A stretch of 64,000 nucleotides of DNA, taken from contig ML976691.1 in NCBI GenBank assembly GCA_010015655.1, forward strand, positions 289,849-353,848, read 5' to 3'. The DNA is from Bimuria novae-zelandiae CBS 107.79 (lineage: Eukaryota > Ascomycota > Dothideomycetes > Pleosporales > Didymosphaeriaceae). This document shows, piece by piece, positions 32,344-43,841 of the stretch (positions are counted from its first letter, which is position 1; each line of letters starts with the position of its first letter). The position numbers and the translations under genes were made by a program. The notes under the pieces are model-generated. The model did no database searches. It was not told the DNA's origin and saw only the letters and a list, made by a program, of their open reading frames with translations.

Positions 32344-34286
32344 ATGGAGACAATTCTGCGCCAGTCGCGCTCCATGTGCCCGTTCCTCTCGAAGACGTCC
32401 CCAGCCACGCTCCGCTCGCTCTCTACGACTGCCACGGAACACCATGTGTCGCCGGGCGCGGGCAGCATGTCGAACCTGCAGGTGCTGGCCAGGCGCTGCC
32501 CCATCATGGGCAAGGCACTCGCCGTCCAGAGCGCGCGCATTGGCAACAACGCACTTGCCGGCGCTTTCGGTGGTGCGCGCGCCTACCACACCCGCGTGAG
32601 CCGTGCTAGACTGCACACCTCTTCGCCCAAGGAAGCGCAGGCCGTAGACATTGAGAATTTGCGCTCTAAGCAAGGTACGCTGTAGCCAGTGCAGAAGCAC
32701 ATGAACCGAATAAAGGCGATAATCGTTGTCGTAGAGAACACGTCACTAACTCCATCTGCACAGTGCCTTTTCCGTCTCCAGCGAAGAAGTCGGCAGCAAC
32801 CCCGGCTACTCATACCAGCGCACCGCCAGCTCCTCCCTCGACAAAATTCGACTACGATGGCTTTTACCGAAATGAGCTGGACAAGAAGCACAATGACAAA
32901 TCGTACCGCTACTTCAACAACATCAACCGGCTTGCCAAGGAGTTCCCCCGCGCTCACATGGCTTCCAAGGAGGAGAAGGTGACAGTGTGGTGCTCCAACG
33001 ACTACCTCGGCATGAGTCGCAATCCGCAGGTGTTGAAGACCATGCATGATACGCTGGACAATTACGGTGCGGGTGCTGGTGGCACTAGGAATATTTCCGG
33101 CCATAACCAACACGCTGTGGCTCTAGAGGACACCCTTGCGAAGCTGCATGCGAAGGAGGCAGCGCTCGTCTTCTCATCGTGCTATGTGGCCAACGATGCT
33201 ACCCTAGCGACTCTCGGCAGTAAGCTCCCCAACTGCGTCATTTTGTCCGACAGCCTGAACCATGCCTCGATGATTCAGGGTATCCGGCACTCTGGTGCAA
33301 CGAAGATGGTCTTTAAACACAACGATGTTGCCGATTTGGAAGCCAAGCTGGCCTCCCTTCCCCCGGAATATCCCAAGATCATCGCCTTCGAGAGCGTGTA
33401 TAGCATGTGCGGTTCAATCGGGCTCATTGAAGAGATTTGCGACCTTGCTGAAAAGTACGGGGCAATCACCTTCCTCGATGAAGTCCATGCCGTCGGCATG
33501 TACGGACCACACGGTGCCGGCGTCGCCGAGCACCTCGACTATGAAGCCCACATGGCCGGCCGTCCGCAGGGCACCATCATGGACCGCGTAGACATCATCA
33601 CAGGAACTCTGGGTAAGGCATATGGTTGCGTTGGTGGCTACATTGCTGGCTCTGCTAAGCTGGTCGACACCATCCGTTCGCTAGCCCCAGGTTTCATTTT
33701 CACCACCTCTCTGCCGCCAGCGACCATGGCCGGCGCGAAGACAGCCATTGAGTACCAGGCCAACTACCAAGGCGATAGACGTCTCCAGCAACTGCACACG
33801 CGCGCAGTCAAAGATGCCTTGAACGCGAAGGACATTCCCGTTATCCCGAACCCCAGCCACATCGTGCCCCTGCTTGTCGGAAACGCAGAGGTCGCTAAGA
33901 AGGCCAGCGACATGCTCCTCGAAGACTGGGGCATCTACGTCCAGGCGATAAACTACCCCACCGTCCCTGTAGGCCAAGAGCGCCTGCGCATCACGCCCAC
34001 GCCCGGCCACGTACGCGAGTACCGCGAACACCTCGTCGAAGCCGTCGACAGCGTGTGGAACGAGCTCGGTATTAAGCGTACCAGCGAGTGGGCGTCCGAG
34101 GGCGGCTTCATCGGCGTCGGCGAGCCTAACGTCGTAGAGCCGGAGCCGCTCTGGACCAACTCGCAGCTCGAAGTCGACACTGTCCTCAAGGAGATGAAGG
34201 CTGGTGGTAGCGCTGTCAATGTTCTTGAGGCTATCCTCGAGAAGGAACACCGTGCTACGGCGCAGGCTGTTAGCGCTGCCGCTTAG
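32344..34286 (+). CDS. HEM1: 5-aminolevulinate synthase, mitochondrial
   Basis: PLP enzyme condensing glycine and succinyl-CoA to 5-aminolevulinate, the first committed step of heme synthesis, in the mitochondrial matrix. Exons 32344-32674 and 32764-34286 (89-nt intron) give 617 aa. The first 110 residues are a basic presequence with two Cys-Pro heme-regulatory-type motifs, RSMCPFLSK near residue 12 and [10 protein letters not shown] near 52. The catalytic core starts at about 140. Landmarks are [32 protein letters not shown] (Asp and His contacting PLP, about 349-352) and TGTLGKAYG with the PLP lysine at about 395. The start is the first ATG before the presequence. Confidence 0.95.
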
Positions 34287-34760
34287 AGCGAATATGGTTT
34301 TGTCGAAGTCACTTTTTACACGTCATTAGGAAGGCCTGTTCGCTCTTTTGTCTTCTTGAGGTCTGGTTGGCTGAGGGCTACTTTGATAGCAATTTGAACA
34401 CTTGTTCTTGCACTTTTTGTGTGTGCGTGTTATGTGGTGATTGAGTTGTTTGTGTCGAGTGGTTGTGTGATGTACTTCGTTAGCCATAGCTCCGAAGACT
34501 GCTCTTGCCGGTGCCGTGCAAGGACGCAGCTGGCATCTTTACTCCGATCCGCGTCGTGTAGACCTCTTTTGCAATAGGTGGTGTGTGCAGCTTCGGTCTC
34601 AGCTGTCTCCTGCACGAGCGCTCAGCCTCACCCTCAGATGGAGGTTAGCAAGTCGGTGAACTGGTAAGCTTCGTAGGCAGCATTGTGCAGGGTGGCATGA
34701 TGTGCGGGGGAGTGACTTGAGTTGCGATTTCCCTGGCTCAGAAGCGCTTTAGTGCAGCCT
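34287..34760. other. Intergenic, convergent 3' ends
   Basis: A space of 474 bp; T/G-rich just after ALA synthase, probably its 3' UTR. Nothing else seen. Confidence 0.4.
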
Positions 34761-35575
34761 TCACATGGGACACGGGACAGCATTGTCCTCTGGCAGGTTT
34801 GCTAAAGCCCGCCCTACTGTTGATTTCCATAGTGTGGTGGATGGGTGGAATTGGGCATAGACGGCAGATCTGTCTCGTATAGAAATAAACGAAGAGCTGA
34901 GTGGGAAAGTGCGGTGTTGGTGCTCCTCAACATAGGAAGTACGATTGGGGAGCCAAGGAGTTTTATCGGAGAGACTAGGTAACGACCGCGGATCTACAAT
35001 TGCATATCTCATCGTTGCGTTCCTTGATCTTTTTAATACCTCGTATCTAGCTCGGCCGGCAGTAGGAACGTACTCCACCTTCTACATTGGAGAATATCAG
35101 GCCTGGGGCTGTGACGTCTCCTGGGTGTTAGCCGCGCTTTGCCGCACCCAAGCGCCAGGGACAATTAGTGGTGGGACGCTGCAACGATACCATTTTGCAC
35201 AGTGAACGTTCAATGTTCAAGTCGAAGATGTTAAGCGGCGCCTCGTTGATACTGGTGAGTTCAACGTCAGCTCCGGAGAGCATATTTGTAAGTAGTCGTC
35301 CGAAGGAAGAAGCGGTCTCACGGCTCGTACGAGGATGCAGCGGTATTCGGAAGATGGAGTGAGCCGACAAATGGAGAACCCAATCGACTCGTGGCCCCTG
35401 AGGTTTGGTGGTGGGGTGTATAATCAATAAAGGCGTCTGCAGCAAATATTGAGGGAAGGCATGAACCGGATCAACAAGCTGCAACGCGGTTAAGTCTCCA
35501 TTCAGGCCATCTGTTGCCGAGGCGAGGAGCTTCACACGCGCTTGTACCTGAGCTACTGTACTCTTGAGACATTAC
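34761..35575 (-). CDS. Hypothetical protein, two exons, start unresolved
   Basis: Not recognised. The minus-strand exon from about 35575 to 35191 (contains DGLNGDLTALQLVDPVHAFP and PRVDWVLHLSAHSIFRIPL) joins exon 34761-35081 through a 109-nt GT..AG intron. That intron has a ctaac branch, and the phases agree. Exon 2 holds GRARYEVLKRSRNATMRYA. The combined product is about 230 aa or more, without signal peptide or membrane helix. No ATG is in frame at the 5' end. An ATG at 35570 (MSQEYSSS) lies in another frame, so the start is upstream in another exon or a base is missing. Possibly a decayed gene. Confidence 0.42.
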
Positions 35576-36336
35576 TATTCTGGACAACCAGGAGTCAAAC
35601 AAGCGTTTCTACGGCTTGGTTAGGTGGAAGATGTGCGCTCTGAAACGCTGCAGAAGGTCCGGCGGGCGGGTAGTGAATGGTCCACGGGCGGGCCAGGGAC
35701 ACGCTGTTGTGGCAAAAAAAGAGCCAGACAGGACGACCAAGAAGGTCCGCGAAAGGTGAAACAGACACACCAAGGCGCTTTAAGGTGACACCGGGGGCAA
35801 GGACTGGAGCGCAGCGCCCGCTGGGCAGCGTCTACGTGAAGCCACACGGCAGCGGCAAACGGTGGCCACCTGTTGTCAGGCGGCGCGGATTTTCAAAGGC
35901 CAGGATGATGGGCCTGATCATGTGTCAATCGAGCGTTGCAGGGGCGGCGGCCAGCCCACATTTTCCACCCACCTGCAAGCTCCAGACGTCCTCCCAAATA
36001 TAGCTAGCTCTAGTGTTTGCGCGTCCCTCCCTGTGCACGAAACTCGCCCACCCCATAGAAGCAGCTCTCCTTATTTCTGCACACTGGACTTTATCCACGC
36101 TCACTTGTACCGGAGAAATCAACTGTGCCGCTGTTGTCCGTCGTTCTTTCTCCGTCCTTTGCTTACACGTCAAAGAGTCCGTGTCGCTAAATCAACAAGC
36201 ATCAAGCTCCGATATTGGGGCTCCTGCCGTCCTTATCACGACTACCCCTCGCAATCTGGCTCCTCCCTCTGCAGCATTAACAGCAACACCAACAACACCA
36301 CACATCGAACCACCATCCACGCCGTAATACGCAACC
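35576..36336. other. Intergenic, upstream of the BAR gene
   Basis: About 760 bp. The last 200 bp are C/A-rich and look like a 5' UTR. Frames here are shadows. Confidence 0.4.
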
Positions 36337-37822
36337 ATGCTCGTCAACAAGAAGCTCGCCCGCGTCAAGCAATGGGCTGGGGAGAAGATGGGCGGCGAGG
36401 TCAAGACGGGCGTCTCCGACGACTTCAAAGCGCTCGAGACGGAGATGAATCTTCGCCATGAGGGTATGCTTACGGCTTGCTGTTGATGCTATCAGACCAA
36501 TTGACTGATCTTTGCAGGCATGGACAAGATGCAAAAGTCCATGACCGTCTACGTCAAGTCGCTCTCTGAGCGAGCACAGGGCGCCGACCGCGAGAAGATG
36601 CTCCCTGGCGGCCATCTGGGCTCCACCATGGTCACTCACAGCGAGGACTTTGAGCCCGACTCCGAGTTCGGCAACTGCCTTTCCTGTGCGTGGAGCGACC
36701 CCTCTTCCCGTCTCACACACTAACTGCTAGCAGCGCTTGGACGAGCGAACGAACGCCTGGCGCGCGTGCAGGAGACATATGTTCAGAGCGCTACTTCTAC
36801 GTGGTTGGAGGGCCTGGACCGCTCCCTTGCCCAAATGAAGGAGTATCAGGTACGCACTCCGTGGCTGCTGTGTTGCTACTTGATTTGGAGCACGCGCTAA
36901 CACTTCGTAGAATGCTCGCAAGAAGCTCGAACAGCGCCGATTGGCCTACGATACGTCCCTCGCGAAGATGCAGAAGGTGAAGAAGGAGGACTTCAGGGTC
37001 GAGGAGGAGCTCCGCGCGCAAAAGGCCAAATACGAGGAGTCGAGCGAGGACGTCTTCAGGCGGATGCAGGACATCAAGGAGTCCGAAGTCGAGATGGTGC
37101 AGGATCTCACGGCCTTTCTCGAGGCCGAGCTGACGTACTACGACCGTTGCCGCGAGATCCTATTGAACGTCAAGCGGGAGTGGCCAATCCAGTATGCATG
37201 CATTACCTTGCATTATTTACAAGCTAACCATGGTGACAGAGACACTGCCGCGAGCCGTTCTCGCTCTCGATCAATGACGGCGCATGGCTATGCTGAGCGC
37301 TTTAACCCGCCGGAAGAGGAGCCTGTTCCGGAAGCTCCGCGTATTACTATTCCGAAGCTTTCCTCGCGAAACTTGTCACCCCACAGCAACGCGTCGCCTG
37401 TTAGCCGTCCCACGTACAGCCGCACGTCGACCTTCGATACCCCTAGCCGCTCCCAGCGGGACGACTCACCCGCTCGAAACCGATTGTCCCGCGTCCCGAC
37501 CGAGCCGACTCAAGTGCTGGCTGGCCGCGGTAACCTGCGACCAGTCCGCCAAACGAATACGTTTGCAGACGACTATGAGGACGATTATGCGGGCTCAAAT
37601 GGTCAACAGTCCTATAGACGAGACAGGTCGCCACCCAGCCCAGCGCCCAGCAGCCAGAGCAGTGTCATGTCCCGCGCCGCATCCTGGTCCAACCACGACT
37701 TGCCCCTCCAGGGAAAGAAAGCTCCACCGCCCCCGCCGCCGTCGCGAGCGAAGAAGCCGCCGCCACCTCCTCCACCGATGAAACGAAGTGCGTTGAGCTC
37801 CTCCGAGGTCTCGCATTATTAG
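36337..37822 (+). CDS. BAR-domain protein (endophilin/Rvs-like)
   Basis: BAR proteins bind and curve membranes in endocytosis and vesicle traffic. Exons 36337-36463, 36518-36685, 36734-36849, 36911-37191 and 37240-37822 all agree in phase and give 424 aa. The introns are 48-61 nt; the last is 48 nt and in frame, so it can be read through. Residues 1-235 form the helical BAR region: FKALETEMNLRHEGMDKMQKS, MLPGGHLGSTMVTHSEDF, NARKKLEQRRLAYD and a final DLTAFLEAELTYYDRC helix. The rest is disordered, Ser/Arg/Pro-rich, ending in proline runs (APPPPPPSRAKKPPPPPPPM) that could bind SH3 domains. No SH3 domain is present in the protein itself. Confidence 0.88.
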
Positions 37823-38426
37823 CTTGATACACTTGTACTTCTGTTAGTTAATCTTTGCTGACATCGTGCGCTGCAGAGCCTGCGAGAATTGTCACGCTTT
37901 GATCTCTTCGAACACGCTTGCATAATCGGTTTTGTTCTTATCTCATACTACGAATTGAATCGTCAGCAACCGTTACTTGCAGTAACGTAATCGCTGGGAC
38001 ACCAGCTGCAGTGCGGCCCGGGTAGCATAACAGGCATGGCGTTGGAGGAGAGGGCACATTCTATTGTTTAGACAGGAGCTAGCTCATCGTATCATTGTCA
38101 GGCGTTTAGATTGTTTGGATAGGAAAGTTCATCTTTTTGGGCCTTGGGGACAGGATTTCAGGATCCGTGCCCCTCAAACATAGTAGCACTAAGTCGCAAT
38201 CAGAAGCATTTCCTTTCTTCATTAGCATGCCTACCAGAAGCCAATCAGTAAATTGGATAAGTGTTGAATTTTAGTTGAAGAACATGGACGCGCATTCGCC
38301 GTCCCCGTCTAATATCCAACCCACACCGTGGTATAATACAGCCAAAGCCTTCCATCCTACCATAGCCGTACAATCCGAAAGCAAGCAGAAAAGTCTACCC
38401 AAGTGTTTTTTTTGTGACAGCGTTCT
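37823..38426. other. Intergenic, convergent 3' ends
   Basis: About 600 bp with no supported gene. Confidence 0.4.
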
Positions 38427-40985
38427 TTACTCATACTTTTGCGTCTGGTTCGGGAACGTCCAGTCATTCTGCGTTTTTGCGTTAGCTAGACTCTCCCAAC
38501 ATCGTTGATGGGGAAGGGGTAGTTACTTACCCACGACTGCAGCCCGCCCTGCGCACCCTCATCCCACTCCCGCGCGCCATTCTGCACCGTCCCCGTATCC
38601 GCCGGCATGAAAATCGCATCGTTCCCCCCTCGCCCCTGCAGTCCCGGAAAGAACCCCTCGAGGTCGCCCTCGCCGACCCCACCACCCTGCGCACTCATGC
38701 TACCTAGCAGCGACTCAAAGTCTACATTCAAGCTCTCCATCGGCGTGTGCAGACCCGGGCCTCCCATGTTCACGCCCAAGTCCGGACTCGTGACAGACGA
38801 CTGGCTCTGATTTGTGTTATTCCTGTTCAGTGGGGCGTGCTGCAGCGGGAACGCGGCGGAAGCAGCAGAAGAGGAGGACGGAGCGAACGTCGGATGCTGC
38901 TGCGGGGGGGCCGCAGATTTCTTAGGTATACCTTTCATGATGTAAAAGGCCTCGAGGTTTTCTTTGACGGTCCAGAGGAGGTCGGCGCACCGTTCGCGCA
39001 CGCCGACGCCGTAGCAGTGGCCGAAGATGTGGTCGATGATGGTCATCATGCGCTCTTTCCGGGGAAGGTCGGGGGTGCGGTAGAGTTCTGTTAAGAGCAG
39101 CAGGACGGCGTGGTATTGTTGGTAGGTAGTGCTGTACCAGGCCCAGGAGGAGAGTGAGGGCAGGGTGTCGAGCGTGGCGCCGATTTCGAGGGTTCTCAGT
39201 GCGGCTGTGAGGAGTACGTTGCGGAGGCGGTTTTCGGAGTCGGAGCGTGGGAATGGCGAGGCGTGTGGGAGGTGCCGGTAGAGCAGCATGGAGTCGCAGC
39301 GGGCCATGAGGAGGGTGGCTACGAGACCGGCGTAGCGCTGGATAGGCACACTGGCATCGAGGTGTTGCAGGTATGCGTGTTGGATGTGCCGCTTTTTCGC
39401 TTCGACGCGTGCGCGGAGGTCGTGTAGGGTGATGGCTTTGCGGTCGATTTCTATGCGCCCGCGGAAGATGAGGCGGTGGATTTCGTTGCATTCATAGCGA
39501 ATCAGGGAGAGGGTGACGTCGGTCCAGCCGGGGACGGAAGTGGGTTGGTGCTGCCATTTTAGGGTGCCGAATTCGAAGACGTCGTCGTCGACGTTTAGGG
39601 GTAGGGGGATGTCGAAGTCATCGGATCGGATGGATGGGTGTGGGCCTTGAGCTTCGGCCGTCTTGAAGTCTAGGAAGCAGATCTGATACCAGAGAAGGGA
39701 ACGGACGTGACGCTGGAGAGGGGTGAGGGTATGCGCTGATGAGTGCGAGAGGCGGTGGATGCCAATGCATTGGGCAAGACGGACGAGGGCTCCTACAACG
39801 ACAGAGGTAGCGCGAGAGATTTGCGCTCTGCAGAGTGGTATCAGATAAATCGTTAAAGCCTGTAGTGTCCTGATGTTGGATGTCTTCGCCCAGTTGGCGC
39901 GGAGGAGTGCTCGTTCTGTTGCTTTCTGCAGTCGGAGAAACAGCTCTTCTTTCGTGATGCCAAACTGTGATTTCGCTAGAAGTGGAGATACGGACGCGGC
40001 TGCAGCCATGCAAACAGCTAGTATCAATGCTGTACATGAGTTTGGATTCGGAGTGCCAATCTCGATGTTCAAATAGAAACGTTCGAAAAGTCGTTTACAG
40101 AAAGGGATGTGCAACACGTGAGCAAGCGGACTGACTGCTTCAATGTAGCGATTGAGTAGTGCTTCAGCTTCTATTCTAGTCGGAAGGAGGGGCGGTTCAA
40201 TATCGTTATTCGATGAACTGGAGATGGTACCGCCCAGGAGAAGGCTCATTGAGGGTGCTAAGGACGGCATATGCTCTGCGGACAATAAGGCCGAAGACTG
40301 CGGTGCTTTGTGGCCTGCAACTGAAGACGTCGAAGGGGGGTGGTCCGAAAGAAGCTTCCCAAGCTGCGCGATACTCAGCAATTGCTCTTCACGAACACAA
40401 AGTGCCAGCAAGGGAAGATACCTCTTCCGCATATTGCGGACGAAAGAAACCAGTAATATTTTCACAGATTATCATCCTGCCGATACGGATTGTTAGATCA
40501 GTCGCGACCTCCATTTCATCGTCGTCCTCATCTTCATACACGTCGTCAGGCGTCTCTTCCGGCTCAGCAGGCAGCTGTTCCCATGCAGCACCGCCGTCCG
40601 ACAAATCCACTTGCACGCTCTGCTGATACGCTTCCCACTCGTAATCTCTAGGCGGCGTGCCTGGCGTGGTCGTACTTGCAGTTTTGTCGTTTTCATACTT
40701 TTCGACCTGGGTGCTCGAACTCTGCTGGGTTTGGGTGCGCAGTGGAATCGGCTGGGTCCACTCGGCGCTGCTCCTGCTCGCCTGTTCTCTTTCCCTCTGC
40801 TTCTTGCGCGCCGCACTCTCCGGCACCGTAATAAACACACACTCTCTACCAAAAGCGGTGCAGTTCTGGCAGGGGTGGGTTTTGGAACATCGACTTTTGC
40901 GCGTGCGGCATTCAACGCACGAGTTGATGGGGCGCGGATTTCGGCGCCGCACTACGCGCGACTGCGGCAATGATTGTTCGGGCAT
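38427..40985 (-). CDS. Zn(II)2Cys6 transcription factor
   Basis: Fungal binuclear-cluster regulator, nuclear. Exons 40422-40985, 38531-40363 and 38427-38468 give 812 aa with consistent phases. The zinc cluster C-x2-C-x6-C-x5-C-x2-C-x6-C is at about residues 23-49 (CVECRTRKSRC, then CQNC) with basic flanks. A long acidic linker follows (DDVYEDEDDDEMEV). The fungal-specific regulatory domain spans about 290-640 (LLNRYIEAVSPLAHVLHIPF opens it; then RATSVVVGALVRLAQCIGIH and SLLWYQICFLDFK). The third exon is only 14 codons (ends WTFPNQTQKYE); without it the frame would read on through a perfect GTAAGT donor. Target genes unknown. Confidence 0.88.
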
Positions 40986-41723
40986 TTCCGGGTGTCATGT
41001 TGCCAACGCCATCGCAGATGCAATTGAAGTTTGCTATGGTGTCGCGCAGGCTGTGGTGGGGGAAGGGATGCTACCGGGCGCCGGCCCGTCGATTGTTGGA
41101 GATCAGCACACAAGGCTGAGCAGCACGTGATTATGCCATGCAGATGGACCACAATTAACACGCCAAGGTGGGTATCAATGTGGCTGAGGAATGGTTTGCA
41201 GCCAATGAACCTAGGCCGCAGTATCCATTTTCAAGCCTTTGCGTTTGTTCTCCCAACGATCCGATCATGCGCACATTAAATGGCTCAACGCTCGGTGTCT
41301 TCCGACAATGAACCTATCCAACGAACCAAAGTTTCAACCTTCTATTCCCTTAAATTACGTTGCGCCGCTATCCGAGAACATTCATAGAGCTTTCAGAGGT
41401 CGTTGCTGGTCATGCCTCTTATCGAAGTCATTCGTGTTTGCAGTACGTACATTGGTTCGTTAGAGCGATACGTGGCCATGATACAGCTTTGAGTAACACC
41501 AGGACGACATTGGGAGTGGCCAACAGAGCACTTCAATGGATCAGCACGTTGATCATGCGACGACAATGTTGCTGAAATTCCGACATTACCATGCTCGCTT
41601 ACACCTACAACGAGCTCAAGACGAGACGTGAACGAAGTTTTCAACGCCGCCAACGCCTGACACCAAATTGCATGCCACCCCACAGATCACCGCGACGAAG
41701 AAACAAATGAGCTTTGCAACAAA
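40986..41723. other. Intergenic, nothing recognised
   Basis: About 740 bp: the 5' flank of the Zn2Cys6 gene and 3' flank of VPS45. Confidence 0.4.
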
Positions 41724-43686
41724 TCATCTCCGGGATCGACCAGCAGCGGGCTCGGGCTCGGGCCAGAACTCGGCGATCTCCTCCAGGAAAGACGAGCTGT
41801 TGTGCACCGTCGTGCCGCCCAAGACAACGCGTACACCAGGTGAACTTGCGTTGACCTGCGCCACCATCTTTGCCTCCTCATATGTTGTACCGCCAACCAT
41901 GAAAATGATGGTATCTTGAGGCTTGTCCTTGGTAGAACCGCCACCCTCAACGAACGGATACAGCTGTGGGTTTAGCCGTCCCTTGATTAGCTCTTGCAAT
42001 GTCGCTTCTAATCGCGGTGAATGTTGAGTGTACACATTTTCGACACCCTTCAGGCCTTTGAGTCGATCGCGAGCACCACCGAAGAATGAGCCTGGTTGGA
42101 AAAGCTCTGGAATACCGCCAGCAATATTTGTGGCTTGCAAAGAATTGTGGTATGCTAATAGCTTCTTGACGAGGCTTATTCGGTGTCGTGAGACGCCGCC
42201 GGTGACCTCGAGGAGATCTAGTAGCATTGGCGTAGAGTTGGACGAGTGTTTTGAGTACCGCAAGGCATAAATGGCTGTTAAACGTAGCTTGTTATCAGCC
42301 GGTATTTTTGGGTCCTGGATGATACGTTGCAGCGATTTGACGTCGCTCGAGTGGTTGTCCGTGCAAGCCAAGCTTTGCTCCAGCTCGCTCACCTCCAGGA
42401 GACTGTCCTCGCCGACCCTTCGGCTTAACTCGCCAACTAGAGTTACATGCTTTGTGACGTTGCCAGAGAGTTTGCGGAACTCCGGAAAGTCTTCGATAAA
42501 GCGCTTCATGTCTGCAATGGAATCGAGCTTTTGTGAGCCTGCCTGCTTTGAGGCAAATTGTTCCACATACTCCTTGGCGTTCTGACCTAGATCACCAAAA
42601 TTCAAGTACATGTTCTTCTTGAAAAATGGATCCTGGTCTTGTGAAAGCGTAATTTCCTGTCACGCTGATTAGCGCATGAGAATGGGCGCAGTCAGGCTTA
42701 ACCAACCTTTAGCTCTGGTCTTATATCCGGCACGTCGCGGAGGTCGACCCTGCCATTGTTGATTCCCATGAGTTCATGAACCATCGCTTGGTAAGTCCAC
42801 TGCGTTAACAACGGAGTGACTGGATCGTCCCTTCTGTCTACTATCAAGAGTATGGGCGGCGTGTCGGTTTTCCGGAAGTCGAACAATTGTTCTTCTTGTG
42901 TCATGTTGTACCGCACCTCGGTCGCCAGCTTCCTAGCCAGAGGGCTGTTTTTCTGATACCGGATTAAGGCCTTCTTCTTCAACGTCAATAGTAACGCTAG
43001 AACCCCCTCGGTTGACCGCTGCAGAGACTCCGCATTCCAGGTATCGGGATTTGTGCTCCATATGCGATGATGCGGGAAGCTCAGGTTTAACGACATGAGG
43101 TCGGGGTTTATGACGAGGAAATCGGCAAAGTATTCCTGCACCGCGCGTACAACCTCGTGGTCGTCCGCTTCCGCCAGTCGCTCGAGAGAAGATTTTTTGA
43201 CAATGTTGCTGAAATCTATACCCGTCAGGTTTCTCATTCATGGTCCATAGCTCTACAATAGCTCACATATGTGGTACTCTCCGTACTTTGGCTCCCGTAG
43301 CTCCTCGATCAAGCTTTGTATCGATTCGGGCGACGGTCGCATGAAGCACAGACAGCGGAGATGACGCATCTTCTCGCGGTTCTGGTTATCTACTCGACTA
43401 GCACGCAGTATTAGAGGGTGCGGCCGTGGTGGGGTTGCGGGGGCAGTACTCGGTGAGATAGACTTCATGGTTCAGAAGCGCAGATTGCGTCGTCGCAGTG
43501 GATACTATCGAGACCTACCACGTGTTAGCAATTGTCCACGCGACATATAGGTAGAGCAGACAGACCTACCGTGTCGTTGTCCAGCAGGAGTATCTTCATC
43601 TTCGCGGCCGAGGTGCCCGCCGCAGCGCTGTCTCCGGCCGACACCATCTTGGTGATGTAGCTGGAGACGGCCTGTACGATGTCCAT
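41724..43686 (-). CDS. VPS45: Vacuolar sorting protein Vps45 (Sec1/Munc18)
   Basis: SM-family protein that binds the endosomal/TGN syntaxin Tlg2 and controls SNARE assembly on the Golgi-to-endosome route. Five exons, 43570-43686, 43450-43514, 43267-43397, 42707-43215 and 41724-42656, give 584 aa (yeast 577); introns are 50-55 nt. Recognisable parts: N-terminal MDIVQAVSSYITKMV, KMKILLLDNDT, TTQSALLNHEVYL, REKMRHLRCLCFMRPSPESI, the LLIVDRRDDPVTPLLTQWTY motif typical of SM proteins, YLNFGDLGQNAKEYV, and the C-terminal DTIIFMVGGTTYEEAK. A Fot1/pogo element starts 155 bp upstream of the ATG. Confidence 0.95.
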
Positions 43687-43841
43687 TGCGACAACTAGTT
43701 GGTGATGCGCTTGAGATTATAGAAAGGCTGGTCGTCGGTGCTCTCTCGTCGCTGGAAGCTCCATGTCCTGTCCAACTGCTTGACGTAGCTCGTGAGGTGT
43801 GGCTTGAGCTTCACATCGCTTAGTAAGAACCACTGTATATA

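Noticed and set aside
40960..41720. Plus-strand frames between the Zn2Cys6 gene and VPS45
   Set aside because: Short, overlapping and without a recognisable motif.
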